Assembly (NCBI GenBank): GCA_030411725.1
Contig: MU839841.1
Coordinates: 992,001 to 1,056,000, forward strand
Reading direction: 5' to 3'
Length of the DNA stretch: 64,000 nucleotides
From: Echria macrotheca
Lineage: Eukaryota; Ascomycota; Sordariomycetes; Sordariales; Schizotheciaceae
The position numbers were made by a program, and so were the translations under genes. The first letter of the stretch is position 1. Every line of letters begins with the position of its first letter. The notes below the pieces were generated by a model. The model did not search any database and was not told the DNA's origin. It saw only the letters and a program-made list of their open reading frames with translations. Positions 32,304-44,842 of the stretch are shown here, in pieces.

Positions 32304-35300
32304 ATGGCGTGGGATCATCTCTCTATAACGAAGCCGCATCTGGTGTATATAATCCTCGGCGGCTTCACCTCGCTGTTTATGCTCTGCTCCTCCATCATTA
32401 AGGAGCGCATGTACATTGGCGAAGCTACAGTGGCCACGCTCTGCGGCGTCATCTTCGGTCCCCATGCCGCCAACCTCATCAACCCTGCGTCGTGGGGCAA
32501 TGTCGACATTGTCACCATCGAGTTCTCCCGCATCGTCCTGGTCGTCCAGTGCTTTGCCGTCGGCGTCGAACTTCCCAAGTTCTACATGGAGAAGCACTGG
32601 CGATCCGTATTCTTTTTGCTGGTTCCCGTCATGACGTTCGGCTGGTTGATCACGAGTCTCTTCGTCTGGTGGCTGGTCGTGCCCCTCAACTGGCTCGATA
32701 GTCTGGTCGTGGCTGCATGTGTTACTGCTACCGATCCCGTTCTTGCGTCGTCCGTCGTGGGAAAGGGAAAGTTTGCCAAGCGTGTGCCCAAGCATCTGAG
32801 AGATCTGCTGTCGGCCGAGTCGGGCTGTAACGATGGCATGGCCTTTCCTTTCATCTATCTGGCTCTCTACCTGATCCACGACCAGCAGAAGGCCAAAGAG
32901 GTCACGTTCCATTGGATCGTCATCACGATTTTGTATGAGTGCGTCTTTGGCGCATTCTACGGCTTCATGATCGGCTACCTGGCTCGCCACAGCATCAAGT
33001 ACGCCGAGAGACACGACTTGATCGACCGCGAGAGTTTTCTAGTCTTCTACTTTGTCCTGGCTCTGTTCTGTGCCGGATCAGGCAGTATTCTAGGGGTTGA
33101 CGACCTTCTCGTCGGGTTTGCCTGCGGCGTTGGTTTCTCAAACGACGGATGGTTCACGCAAAAAACAGAAGAGTCGCATGTCTCCAACGTCATCGACCTG
33201 CTGCTCAACTTGGCCTACTTTGTCTACCTCGGAACTATCATTCCGTGGGAGATGTTCAACAACGAGGCCATCGGTCTCAGCGCATGGCGGCTCTCGGTCT
33301 TGGCCATTTTTGTCATTCTTTTCCGTCGGATACCCATCATGATGGCTCTGAAGCCGATTATACCGGATATCAAAACGTGGCGAGAGGCCTTGTTTGCCGG
33401 TCACTTTGGTCCCATCGGAGTCGGCGCCGTCTTCGTCGCGATATTGGCGCGAGCCGAACTGGAACACGAGCAAACGATTCCGCTGGGCGAGATTCCCAAA
33501 CCCGGCGAGGAATACTCGGAGCACCTGACATTGCTGACGCTGGTCTGGCCAATCGTGTGTTTCCTGGTTATTTCGTCGATTATCGTGCACGGGTCATCGA
33601 TTGCCGTCTTTACTCTCGGCAAGCATATCAATACCCTGACCATTACCATGTCTTACACGCAAGCCAACGAGGATGGGCCTTCGTGGATGAATCGGCTGCC
33701 CCGCATCTCTTCGCAATCCCGATCTCAGGCGCGAACCATGTCGGACACCGACTTTGAGGAGCTCAAACTGCCACAAATGCCTCCTGGGACGCTGCCACCA
33801 GTCGGCGTGCCGGGCCACTTTCTCCGGCGCGTCAAGGACGAGGAGAATTCCAGCAAGCAAGGGAGCAGAGCGTCCTCGGTCGGTCGGAGCCGTCGCAGAA
33901 AGAGATGGGATGATGGCATCGGTCCGGGCGGGCCTATCACTCAGTCAGCTATCTTCCCTCAACGACGGACTCAAAGCGATCTGCAGCCTTCCACTGCGGA
34001 GCGACCCACCTCGACCGAGATATCTCCAGCTGACGCCGCCGCGCTCGGAGCTCGACTGGAGGAGGGACGAGGAAAGTCGCCAGCAGAGGGGCCGTCTCCA
34101 GCTGGTGAATCACCCGAGGGGTCGGCAAGCCCCGAGGGTAGAAACAACCTTGAAATCTACGACGAGGGTGACAATATCATCATCGAGAATAGGGATGGCG
34201 ACGTGGTGGCGGTCCAGCCAAGCCACGAGAGCCACGAGCAGGACCAGGGCAAGCACGCCGAGGTGCTCAAGGAAAAGCTTGAGTCAACGGCCAATCCATC
34301 CGGGTGGAGCTATGGAGCATTCAAGAAAAGGATCACGACATGGCGAGACGAGGAGATTGAGAAGCGGAAGGCGAAGCAAAATGAGTCGAGGAAGGGCGAG
34401 CCCGCTCGAGCATACCAATTCGGCACAACTGTGAGTTTTTTTTGTCCGTCTTTCTCAGCCGTGCTAACCATTGCAGATTATTGTTGAGAACGAGGATGGC
34501 GACGTTGTCAAGACGTACGAACTACCATCGGCCAGGCCTGAGGGCGATATTGTCAGCACAGGTCTCAAGTACATGGGCATGGGCGGCCGCGCGAAGTCTG
34601 CAGCTGGAGAGAAGTCTACGGCGGCCGCCGGTACATCGGGCGGCGAGCCGAGCGAGACGGCCAAGCAGGGTACGCCTGGCTGGGCATCGGGTGCGATCCG
34701 CGGGTTGGACCCGGCGCAGAGGGCGAGGAAGAAGAGCGTGGCCGAGGAGAAAGAAGAGGAGGATGACCGGCACATCCGGTTTACTATCGGAGGTGTTGGC
34801 AAGCGCATGACGAAGGAGGATTTCATCCGCGAGATGCAGAAGCTGGACAAGGGTACGCGGCGTGAGATTGTCGATCAGTCGACCGCCTCGCATACGATCA
34901 AGACGCTGGCAAAGCAGGACCCTCAAGTCCAGCGACAGCCGACGGAGCGTCCCGGGCCGTTGTCGGAACCGGCGGAGGCGGTATCGCCAACAAGTGCCGG
35001 TCCTAGCTCGAGCGATCTGAACAGCGGGTCGACGTCGAGGTCAGAATCGCCGAGCGGGAAGGCGGTGACGTTGGGGGTGCGGACGGACGATGCGCCGGAG
35101 ACGGCAGCGGAACGGAGACGTCGGATTGCGGCGTTGAAGGGTGTTGGAGACGAAGAGGGTGCGGATGAGACGGCGGCCGAGCGTCGGCGTAGAGAGGCCG
35201 CGCTGGGTGTGTCTGGGGCGGGCAGGGCGGATGATGATAGCGAAGACGATGATACCCCTAGAGTTCCGCCGCCCAGGATTCGGTTTGCAGAGCCGGAGAG

Positions 35301-35307
35301 GAAGTAG
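32304..35307 (+). CDS. NHA1: Plasma-membrane Na+(K+)/H+ antiporter, Nha1 type
   Basis: Two exons, 32304-34430 and 34477-35307 (985 aa, the same size class as yeast Nha1). The protein exports Na+, Li+ or K+ in exchange for H+ and supports salt tolerance and pH homeostasis. About 12 hydrophobic segments fill residues 10-440. The ion-binding region reads ACVTATDPVLASSVV, followed by LLSAESGCNDGMAFPF, the paired-Asp signature of CPA1/Nha1 transporters. GHFGPIGVGAVFVA lies in a later helix. The hydrophilic C-terminal tail (about 450-985) is Ser/Glu/Arg-rich, as in fungal Nha1, where it modulates activity. A short motif (IIIENRDGDVV, then IIVENEDGDVV) occurs twice, the second copy starting exon 2. 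The intron has a GTGAGT donor and a GCTAAC branch. Confidence 0.94.
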
Positions 35308-35770
35308 TAATGTTGCATGTGTATAGGCGTATGCATGGGTCAGGTGTATATAGCGAGTGTTGCGTTCCGTATTGGATAGATAGCATGAGTATGAATATGT
35401 GATGAACTTTTTGGCAGCGTGATGTTTTGGGGGATGTGAAAAGGGGTGACTGCGAGTCCGCGACATTGGCCGGTTGGGATGAGATCACGCTAGCCATATT
35501 TGGACTAGTGCGTGCCGGAAAACTCGTCATGGCCCGAGCTGGCAACTGGCAGAAAAGTTCTTGAAAGAAGCAACTAACCGTGACCATCCCATCTGCGCAT
35601 TATCCGTCGCGACCTCACGAGCTTCAGTTCTTTTCGTCATCGAATAGATTTTTCCATCGCGCATCGTTCTCCATTCACTCCCTTTGCGAAAAACAAACCC
35701 AACCAACCCGCGCGAAACTTGCGGAGGTCCATTCAATCTTCGAGAAACCAACCCCCAAAAACCCGCCAAA
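35308..35770. promoter_or_regulatory. Intergenic, TOM22 promoter region
   Basis: 463 bases hold the antiporter 3' UTR and the TOM22 promoter and leader. The last 100 bases are rich in CAA/CCA repeats, common in leaders of highly translated fungal genes. Confidence 0.5.
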
Positions 35771-36317
35771 ATGGTCCAACTCACCGAAGTCGAAGACGAG
35801 CACTTTCAGAACCAAAAGGAGGTAGAATACGACGACGATGATTTCACCGATACCGGTATTTTATTTCCCTTCGTCTCTGTTCCTTTCGTCCTTTGCATTA
35901 CTAATTTTGGGCCAAACAGACTCGGAAATCTCAACAGACTCAAACTACGACCCGGCCGACGAATCGCTCGCCGACCGCCTGTACGCGCTGCGGGACATTG
36001 TGCCCCCCACGGCGCGCGGATGGGTCTCGGACAAGCTCGAGACGACCACGTCGGTCGTCAAGAGCGGGCTTTTCTTCGCCGGACGCGCGGCGTGGGCCGT
36101 CAGCGTCAGCGCGCTGTTGGTCGGGATTCCGTTTGCGCTGGCGTATAGCGAGGATCAGCAGATCTTGGCTATGGAGCAGGAGGAACGGATGAGGCAGCTT
36201 GGTGGGGAGTTGTTGACTGCGGGCGCAGGAAAGGAAGGGGACGGGACGGCCGAGAGGGTTGGGGCTGCGTTGGGGAGTGCGGGGTCTGGGTCGGGAGGGG
36301 TGAAGGCGGCGCTTTGA
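35771..36317 (+). CDS. TOM22: Tom22, mitochondrial import receptor
   Basis: Two exons, 35771-35855 and 35920-36317 (160 aa). Tom22 is the central receptor and organiser of the outer-membrane TOM complex. The N-terminus MVQLTEVEDEHFQN is close to that of Neurospora Tom22. An acidic cytosolic domain (about 7-50, with EYDDDDFTDTDSEISTDS spanning the splice junction) binds presequences. One membrane span (about 79-104: LFFAGRAAWAVSVSALLVG) is followed by a short intermembrane-space tail rich in Gly/Ala. The donor is GTATTT and the acceptor AACAG. Length and topology fit the family. Confidence 0.95.
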
Positions 36318-38193
36318 GGGACTCTCAATCTCTTCTGATGATGATGAGGTGGGGGATGATGGGGGGGGAGAGAGGGGTGGGAGAGGGATGGACGCATGTG
36401 TGTGAATAGTGTGTTGGTTTGTTTAATATTGAGGGAAGAGCTCGCTGGATGGGGGGAGTTTCCAGATGGCGGTGTGAGCGGGTGAAGGCGGGTTCTGTAA
36501 CAGTACATGTCTACATTGGAGGGCGTTTTGATTTTTTATTTCGGAGAGCATGCGGAGGGATGGGGGGTAGCGAATATATACGGATTCCACTCTCTTGAGT
36601 CTGTGACTTTGTCTCTTTATTACATCCGTATGGGGGCAGATCGGGATATGCCATTGAGGTATACACACAAAGAGGTTTGGTGATTTGGCATCGAGCAGCG
36701 GTGGGAATGAGTGGTGGGATAATATCTGCCTTTACTGGTGCCCGCCCATTCGGCATTCGGCAAGAGCAAAGAGAAAAGAGAAGGGGGTGTACATTGTCAT
36801 GGCCACCAAACTGTATTCTGTAAGGCTGGGGATGGATATCCAGTAGCTCGGCATCCTTGGTGAGAGGGACGAGACATGGAAACATATGTTCCATTCTACA
36901 AGCTCAGCTTCCAGGTTGTCTGCTTCGCTGTCATGCTTGGTTAACCAGCGTGCCCAACTCCAAATTGCGGGTTTATGATCATGGCATCCTCCGAGGGTTC
37001 TTTTATAAGGCGAATCTGGACTTGAGAACAGAGTAAGTTTCGTCAGGCTCATCACTATATAAAGGGATCAAGTGTCCCATACTCGACTATAACTCTGTCG
37101 TCTTTGGGGGGAAAAAGTTCTTGCTGTTAAACCACCTAGATGTGGTAGGATACAAAGCGGGTTACCCACCTAGATTAGGACTGGTTACAAAATAGAGGCA
37201 TAGTAAATAGGGAGTCAATCTCCTTCTTTGGGATCTCGTCATAATCCAGCTGAGATACCCAGGCAGACCATCGTTAGGTCTAGTAGTTCTCCTAAACTAA
37301 CTACCCACCCATCGAATCACCTCAACCACCCTTCCAAGCCAAAAAAAGATAGTGTACCAGAGATATATTCCCACAAAGTCTGAACTTGTAGAAAATTAGA
37401 TGGAGGGGCTAGCTGATAAACACAAACACACGCTTTCTCCCCAAGTTTTTCAAACCGGCATGTTCAAGACAATCTGCCTACCACGTATCGGCTACTGTTT
37501 TGTGTTTTGTTTGTCGTTCACAGTTCATAGGTAACACCCCAACTAATTCTCTGCTCAAAACCTAGGAGCCAGCTAGCCAGTCCACACAGACACAGACAGA
37601 CCATGGAAACTTATGACAAAACAACCGCCCCTCACTCACCCCCCCTTACAAATTACATCAGCCATATTTACCACCCCAAGACAAAACACACATCACTTCA
37701 ACATCAAACAAACATCAACAGACAAACTAAATGTCACAGATTCAACGCGCTTTCGATTCTAATCCACCACTACCTCTGAGGTCTACATCTCGTAAAAAAG
37801 CACAAAACAGCAAGGGGTAATAGTGATCATCAGTAATCCCAGCGAGGGAAAGAAGAAAGAAAAAAAGGAAACGCCCACTCCAAGCTTTCCCTTGCTTTTC
37901 CTTCATTCCTTTCATTTCTTTTGCTCATCAGGTAGAAAACCTCGCCTTTTTCCCCTGCCTATCCCTTTCTCTCCTTCTTTTCCCATTTCCATTTCCATTC
38001 CCATACCATTCATTCCCAACATTAAGCTTTTAAAGATATACCAGTATTTCGCTGCTCCTTCTTCCTACTCCCCACAAAACAAACGTGTAAAATAAACCCA
38101 TGAAAAAGTAACGCTTCCAACCCCCCAACACTAACAAAATCCTTGCATGGTCCTGTCCATCCCATCCCATTCCTACCTCTATCCCATAAAAAC
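36318..38193. other. Convergent intergenic region
   Basis: About 1.9 kb between the 3' ends of TOM22 (+) and the Zn2Cys6 regulator (-). A good TATATAAAGG sequence sits near 37056, but no ORF or tRNA follows it. The right part (37.6-38.1 kb) is A/C-rich and probably belongs to the regulator's 3' UTR. No gene seen. Confidence 0.45.
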
Positions 38194-41100
38194 CTAATAC
38201 ACACCCCCATCCAACCCAGGAAACCCGCTGCCGACCTCATGCTCATCCATAGCCAAGTAATCCAGCAGGTCCATGCCGCCAACAGTCACCCCCTCGGACC
38301 TCATCGACACGGGCGCGTCGCCCATATTCGAGAAGAACGCGGCGCCGGGCGGTAAATACCACATCTCGCTACCAGTCGCCCAGCTGCTGTCAAACAGGCC
38401 GCCCTCGGGCAGACCATTTCCGCTCGACCCGTCGTTCCCATCCGGCAGACCCGTCGTGGCGGCCGGCGTTGACGGTCCAAACATGGTAGCCGACCCCAAA
38501 GGATACGGAAACGTGCCCGTGTTCTGGTCCCACGGGGTAGCCGAGATGTTAGCAGGGGTACTTGAACGTTCTGGAGACAAAATTAGCTTTGGTACCGACA
38601 CAGAGAGACCGACGGATAACGAACCCGGACCGGATCCATCCTTCAGCTTCATCCACACATCCATCGCCGACTGATGGCCGCCCCCAGCACCACCGTGCCC
38701 ATTCACGCTGCCAGCCCCATTCGCATTGTTCTCCACATGATTATGGTTCGTCGGTCCGGGCGACCGCCCATCCACCGCCGACACCGCATTCGCGGGCGCA
38801 TGGATAAACCGATTCCTTAGCCGACTCGTGAGCGTCTCGAGCATATCCGCAAACCGAATCCCCAGATGCACATCGTCCACGACGCAGTTGCGCAGCGCAT
38901 CGACCGTACGGTCCATCAGCCCGATGCTGATCTCGACGTCCGACTTGGGCGCGCCCAGCGCAAATGTCTTGAGCAGAAACATGGCTCCGCTGATGATGCG
39001 GAAATACGTCCGCACCGGCGCGTGCTTGAGATACTCGCCCGGCAGCAATCCCTCGACGACGGTCCGGAGCAGGTTGCGGCTGCCGTTGACAACCTCACGC
39101 ACGTACTCCTGGTCCTCGACGCCGAAGCCGCCCAGCTGGCCGAGCGGCAGCTTGCCATAATAATTCTGCGTCTGCGGCGAAAGCTGCGGCGCGCTCTGGC
39201 CCGACACACTCCCGCCCGCTGCCGATCCGCCGCCGGCGTTGTTGGTACACCGCTCGACCACGGCCTGCAGCGAGAGCGAATTCACATAAATTCGCACATA
39301 TTCGTACTCGATGGTCAAGATGTGGCGGATATATGGCGGCATCCGGAACCGCTCGAATTCCCTCCACCAGTCCTTGAGCATCGGCTGGAACTCTTTCAGC
39401 AGCGAAATGTACCTCCCGCTCTGGATTATGTCCGTCGTGTGTTTCCGTGACCGAAACAGCTTCTCGTTGCCAATGTGCATCGCATTGCTGATGCCCGCCC
39501 AGCAGTGTATAATCTGGTCGTCGAGTTCGAGGTCTGGAATGTAATTAAAGCCGTTGGAGAGAGACGAAGGGTTCGTCCCCGGCGTGGTCCCCTCGACAGA
39601 GTGAGGACGTCTCCGCGACACCACCGGGTCTGACTTGCGCAGATTCTCTGGTACCATGTTGGTCCAGCCGAGCCGCCCGGCAAGCTGGCTGAGGTAGATC
39701 AGAAGCAGCCGCTTGATGCGGTATGCCCTCAGCCGGTAGCTCTCCTCTTCGTATTCCGGCCGAGTAATGGCTCCGGTGGCCAGCAGCTCGTCAATGTCGT
39801 CAAACACGCCGAGCTCGTACGCCAGCCCCATGGCCGTGCTGAGCAGCATCCAACACATGCGGTCGCTCCGCCAGGCAGGCTCCAACCAGCTGTCGATTCT
39901 CCTACCGCCGACGCCGGCCGAGGGTCGCTGGTTCCCCTCGTCATCCGTTGGGTTCTGGTCATACGAAGGCAGCAGCAACTCGTCGATCGCCTCGTTTGGT
40001 GGGAAGTGCAGCGCGCGTGGATGCCATTCGGTCAGGATCATCAGCGACTCGATCGTCCCAAACGTCCGCAGACTACCCCGGCGGAGACCCCGCCAGGGCG
40101 CTGTACTCGAACTCTGTGCCTCGTCCGCCCCGGAGCCACAGAAGCCTCCCCCAAACGCTTCTTGGCCCCATACCACACGCTCAATCATGCCCCGCAGATA
40201 CGTCCAGAGCTGCTCATGTATAGCGTGTGCTCTACATTGCGCCCCTGTCCCAGATGGCTTCCGATATCTCGAGGCGATCGTCAGTAGCGTCACGGCAAGG
40301 ATGGGCTCCTCGGTCAGCAGAGTCAGGTGTGATGCCGGGTTTCGGAAGGTCGGAGGTGATATTGGCGTAAGCGGTGACAAGTAGGCATAGTAGCTATAAG
40401 CTGTTAGATGACTTGTACGGACTGCGAAAATGTAAGCGTATACAAGACGAGGAACATACTATTCAATATAGTCAATGGCCTCCTGGGCCGTGAACCACCC
40501 CGCCCTCACAAAGCGGAATCGGCCCCAGGCCTTGATTGCTTCGGCGTATCCGGGCTCGGCCGAAGGATCCCGCCTGGCGAGCTCGGGATCTATATCGCCG
40601 TCCGCCGTGGCCCCGCGGCCGGTCGGTCTGCGGGCACCGAATCCATCCGGGTCGTGGTTTCGCGAGGGCGGGTGGCGCGACACGGCGTCGGGACGCCCTC
40701 TCAGCACGGCCGACTGCGAGTTGGCACCGGACGTACCAGCCGACCGCTCTTCGGGCTTGAGGGACGCTGGACTATGCGAGTCGACACCGTCAGCACGCCG
40801 CAGGCCACCACCGCCGCCGGGCTCATCAGGACGGAGATGTACTGACTTGTCGGTGGCTGCCTTGTAGAGCAGGTCGAGGGCGTCGTGCGGCCCGTAGACC
40901 TCGCGCCGCATCACAGACCGGGCTTCGAAGTTCTCGAGGGGCGTGTTAGGCTCCCCAACACCGAACTCTCCGCCGGCGCTGCTCCGCGGCCCGCTGGCGC
41001 TCCGGGGCGGCTCTCCGGGTCTTCGGAGGGGCTGGGTCCGGCCCTGACTACCGCCGGGGGTCAGCGGAACCTCGCTATAGAGACGGCGGTCATACGTGGC

Positions 41101-41520
41101 CGCCGGGGGCGGGTCGCTCGCGCGCAGCTGCTTGCGGCCGTTGCGGATGATGTAGTCGTCGCGGTCTCGTTCGCGCTCCTCGACGACATCGTCGGCCGAG
41201 TCTTCCTCGTTCTTGCGCTTCCTCCGTGTCGCGCTGAAGAAGCACTCCTTGGATTCTCGACGGCATCGCACGCACGGCGGGTCGTGGGGGTCGTCGACGG
41301 AGCCCAGATCGCAGCGGACCTTTCGGCGGCGGCAGGGAATGCAGGCCTGGTAGACGCGCTTGTGCTGGGGCTGCTGGCCGGATCCGGTGATGGACGGTGG
41401 GCCCGTGGTCGACAGAGCGGAGTGAGGGGGGAGACCGCCGGCCGACGAGGTCGACGATGCGGCGACGGGCGAGATGGGCGACAGACTGTGCTGGGCGGCC
41501 GAGGCGGCAAACTGGGCCAT
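38194..41520 (-). CDS. Zn2Cys6 transcription factor, Aro80-like
   Basis: Two exons, 40460-41520 and 38194-40393 (1086 aa), split by a 66-base intron with a GTATGT donor, CTAAC branch and TAG acceptor. The binuclear zinc cluster is Cys60-X2-Cys-X6-Cys-X12-Cys-X2-Cys-X6-Cys93, inside YQACIPCRRRKVRCDLGSVD and ending RCRRESKEC. The DLGxVDxPHxPPCxRCxRE pattern recalls the yeast aromatic-amino-acid regulator Aro80. A basic patch (RRKRK) follows, then a disordered region to about 330. The fungal regulatory (middle homology) domain (about 340-860) begins at the splice junction (AIDYIEYYYAYLSPL) and contains EPILAVTLLTIASRYR and an EWHPRALHFPP segment. The C-terminal 200 residues are Gly/Asn/Ser-rich, an activation-like region. 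The Aro80 assignment is tentative; the DNA-binding class is certain. Confidence 0.9.
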
Positions 41521-43374
41521 GGCAGCGGGGGCGCACGCCGGATGGCGACGGCGCTGGAGGGGTGGGAGCCCGAAGCTCGGAGATCGGAGATTGGGGTGTT
41601 GGCCTACGAGGCAAAGTTGGGCTCAACGAGAAGACGCTTCAATTCGACGGCGATGTGGTGGAGGACCCAGTGTGAGCCGAGGGGTTTGGCGGTTGGAAGC
41701 GGGTTGTGGTGGGTAGTCGAGTCAGGACGGATCGACAGCTCGGGTCAAGAAGGGACTTAACTATTCTATCTCGGGTCGATAAAAGGCAGGCCTTGTGCGT
41801 AATACTGGGTAGAATAATAGCGTTAACTAATCCCGTCTGCCGCCTTCGCTGCGCTGCGCCGCGCCGCCTCGCACTCCCTGCCTGCTGCTGCTGCTGCGGG
41901 GTCACAACTGAACCGGAGGGGATCAGGCGAACAAGGATGCAACCAACCAAGTCCGGCCGCAACGCCAAAAACCCGCTCAAATTCCTTGTGCCTGCCCTTT
42001 GCGTAGTGGTAAAGTGGAATCCCATCTGCAATTGTCGGTCAACCCATTAGCCTTGACGCCAAAATCCAGCAAAGAGAGAAAGAGAAAATAACCTTGATAC
42101 CAAGCCATTGTGACTCGAGAGCGACGACGACTCTCGAGTATCCCGTCCGTATCCCTCGAATCAAAATTGCGTGTTTCCCTTGTGTATCTCCCCGAGTCCT
42201 CCCCGTCCCGTCCTCGTCCGTTTATCGGCAGCCAACCACGCAGAAGAGCAGAGCATTCGTCTGATTCGATTCTCAACAAAAGTCCCCAGCAAACAACCAA
42301 TTAGGTACCACCCGTTCTCGGATCCCCGCGATAAGGTACTCTTCTTACCAAGGTGGTCATGAGCCCACGGGACATTCACTGGCAGCACGAGAACAACTCC
42401 AGGAAAGTCCAATCCCATCCGGAGAAAAAAAAAAGAGTAACACCGCGAACCAACCAATCACATCCTCCGAATTCATCGTCGTCCCAATGGCTTCAGACGA
42501 GGGATCCCGATCAACCGATGTCCGGTGGTCACGTTGACGCAGGTCACGCGCCGCTTGCATCAGGGGTTCTCTCCTCCAAATCCTTTAATCCCCTGTTTGC
42601 AAAATGTGTAGAGGCCGCCAAATACCTAAGTGAGACGGTGAGCGGTGAGGAGGTTGAGTCACACACTCACACACATATGTGCATTGCCCAAAAGCGTTTG
42701 CTCGCCTCACATTCGCTAGATAGACGCCAGCCGCCTCGGCTATCCTCGACCGTCTGTTCGAGGGTCGATGGGGTGTAGAGTAAGCTTTCGAGCCGCATTT
42801 GACTTTCTGGTCGTGCATATGCATCGGCAGCTATCCGTAAAAGAGCTCGCAGAACCCAAACGGAAACCCACAGTCATACGTACCCAGGGACCAGATCCTT
42901 CCCCCTTGTTGACGCAGTTTTTTTGCTTTAAAAAAGGCATCTTGTTCACGTTCAATCCACATCTCACTGCTCATTCTCTATCAGCTGCATTTGACGCTCA
43001 ACTACCTACGTCTACCCATGTCCCGGATGTATACATGCCGCTAATGCACTCCGGGGATTGCGATTCGCAGAAACACCGTTTGCGCCTTGCATATCACGCC
43101 GCGTCCTCCATGAACCTGAACTGCTGACCTCAACCAGCACAGGCCAGGCCAAGTGGAGAGCTAAGCCAAAGCCACGGCCAGCACATAAAACGGCCGCGAA
43201 GTATCTACGACGCCATATCCACCATGCCCCCAGGACGTAAGAAAAGGAAAGCACCTTTTCGTCTTCCCAAACGCCAAGTACGCCAGAGAATGCAGGGACA
43301 GCGAGGTCCTAGTCGTGGTTCACGAGTACAATCCGCTTGATCGCAGCGGATTTCGCGACTGCCTCTCCCTCGTC
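41521..43374. promoter_or_regulatory. Zn2Cys6 promoter region / TAF14 3' flank
   Basis: About 1.85 kb. The left half should be the promoter of the regulator. It contains CTG/GCC-rich short repeats near 41870-41900 and an ACACTCAC-type repeat near 42660. No supported gene; frames at 42353-42778 and 42768-43127 lack recognisable domains. Confidence 0.45.
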
Positions 43375-44842
43375 CTACGAGACCAAGCCAGCCTTGACCT
43401 GATGACCGACACTTAGTACTATACGCAAAACTTGCTAGGGCAACCTTACCATGATGTCCCAAATCGCCTTAGAAACAGGATCCGGCAACGTGTAGAGATC
43501 GACCGAAAATTCACCGGCTACCACGTCAGATCAGTCAACCACAGGACAGCCAATAGACAAAACATACCATCCATGTTATTCAGCACATAGGTGCCCTCAT
43601 CCTTTCCGTCGTGGATAATCTGGACCACCTTGAGGAGGTCCTCCTCCCCGAGCTTGCAGATGGCCGTTGCCATCTTCTCAATGTCGAAGGTCAATTTCTT
43701 CTTCTTGGCGCCGTCGCCCTTCTTCAGCTTGCGCTCCTCATCCCACGGCAGAGGGCCAGTCTCGCGCAGGATCTGCTGGAGAGCCTGCGAGGGATTCTTG
43801 AACTGAATGACGTGGATGTTCTCGTACTGCGGCTTCAAAAAGTTGAGATCGTGGTTGATCGAGTGCTTGCCGCCCTTCTCGGTCGTGAACACATCGATCG
43901 TCATCTCAAACTCACCCCATCCCTCGTTGGTGCACTTGAAAGGCGGCTGATGGAAGACTGCCGTGGCTGTCAGCCTCTCCCAAAGTTTCGAAGCTGTGAG
44001 GCCATCTTACCTTGGACGGGATTGTCGAATGACGGATGCAGGTTGTACTGAGCCTTGGTAAAGCATCTGGCAGGGCACTCCTTGCCGTCCTGGTCGAGAA
44101 TGTAGATCTCGATAGTCCACTCCTTCATGGGGAAACCCTCCATGGCAGCGGGCTTGTCGCTAGAGACGCCGGATTAGCTGCTGATCTCGTCGGCCACGGC
44201 AATTTTGACACTTACATGTTGTGCTGCTCCGTCACAATCTTGATTTTACGCTGTTTCCATGAGACGCCTCGGTCAGCGACTACCCGGGACAATGCTACGG
44301 GACCGATGCGTGAAACTCACTTCGACCATCATATTGGCGGCGGGTGCCTTTCCGGCGGGTGTCTTTTGGAGCTGTTGCTGTTGCTTGACTCGTCCGCTGC
44401 GACGGACGGGAGCTAGATCTGTTAGCTGCTGGTGTCCTCGCTCTCAGATTGACTTCCACCCAGGGCGGGAAATCAAGTTGTGGTCAAATTTGATGATGCG
44501 AGACTGAGGCGGCTGAGACCTTGGGGGATATCGGTATTTAAGGTAGTGGGGTTGAAGGACCAGAGCAGTGGCGGACGCGAGCTGGTGGGGTTTCTCCTTC
44601 CTGAAGCTTCTGGGGGTGGGATTCAGGAATAGAGCACAAAATGCGCCAGAGAAGGTTCAGGACAGATTTTATGATGCAGGGCGATGATGTATACCTTCTT
44701 GGTTTGGGTGATGATCTGTGTGGATGCAAGAAGGAATGTGGATGTGAAAGAAGGGACGGTGGAGTTTTGGTGATGGTGTCGACTTACGCTCAGCAGCAAC
44801 AGGCTCGGGTGAAGCGCGAATGATGGCCCGTGTGCTAACCAT
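43375..44842 (-). CDS. TAF14: TAF14-like YEATS/ET-domain protein
   Basis: Seven exons: 44788-44842, 44321-44412, 44216-44250, 44011-44159, 43568-43957, 43450-43517 and 43375-43398 (270 aa). Taf14 is shared by TFIID, TFIIF, SWI/SNF, INO80 and NuA3 and reads acylated histone H3. The YEATS domain (about 50-175) begins RKIKIVTEQHN and contains MKEWTIEIYILDQDG, LHPSF, FHQPPFKCTNEGWGEF and HDLNFL. The ET domain (about 200-268) has DIEKMATAICKLGEEDLLKVV and FSVDLYTLPD and ends DIMVKAGLVS. All phases close. The first 49 residues (basic, with a QQQQ run) come from two exons across a 375-base intron; translation from ATG 44329 would give a 224-aa form. The last exon is also a choice: reading through its donor gives a stop at 43438. 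Core domains are certain. Confidence 0.9.

Noticed and set aside
37056..37065. TATATAAAGG sequence in the TOM22/Zn2Cys6 intergenic region
   Set aside because: No ORF, tRNA or 5S-like sequence follows on either strand within several hundred bases.
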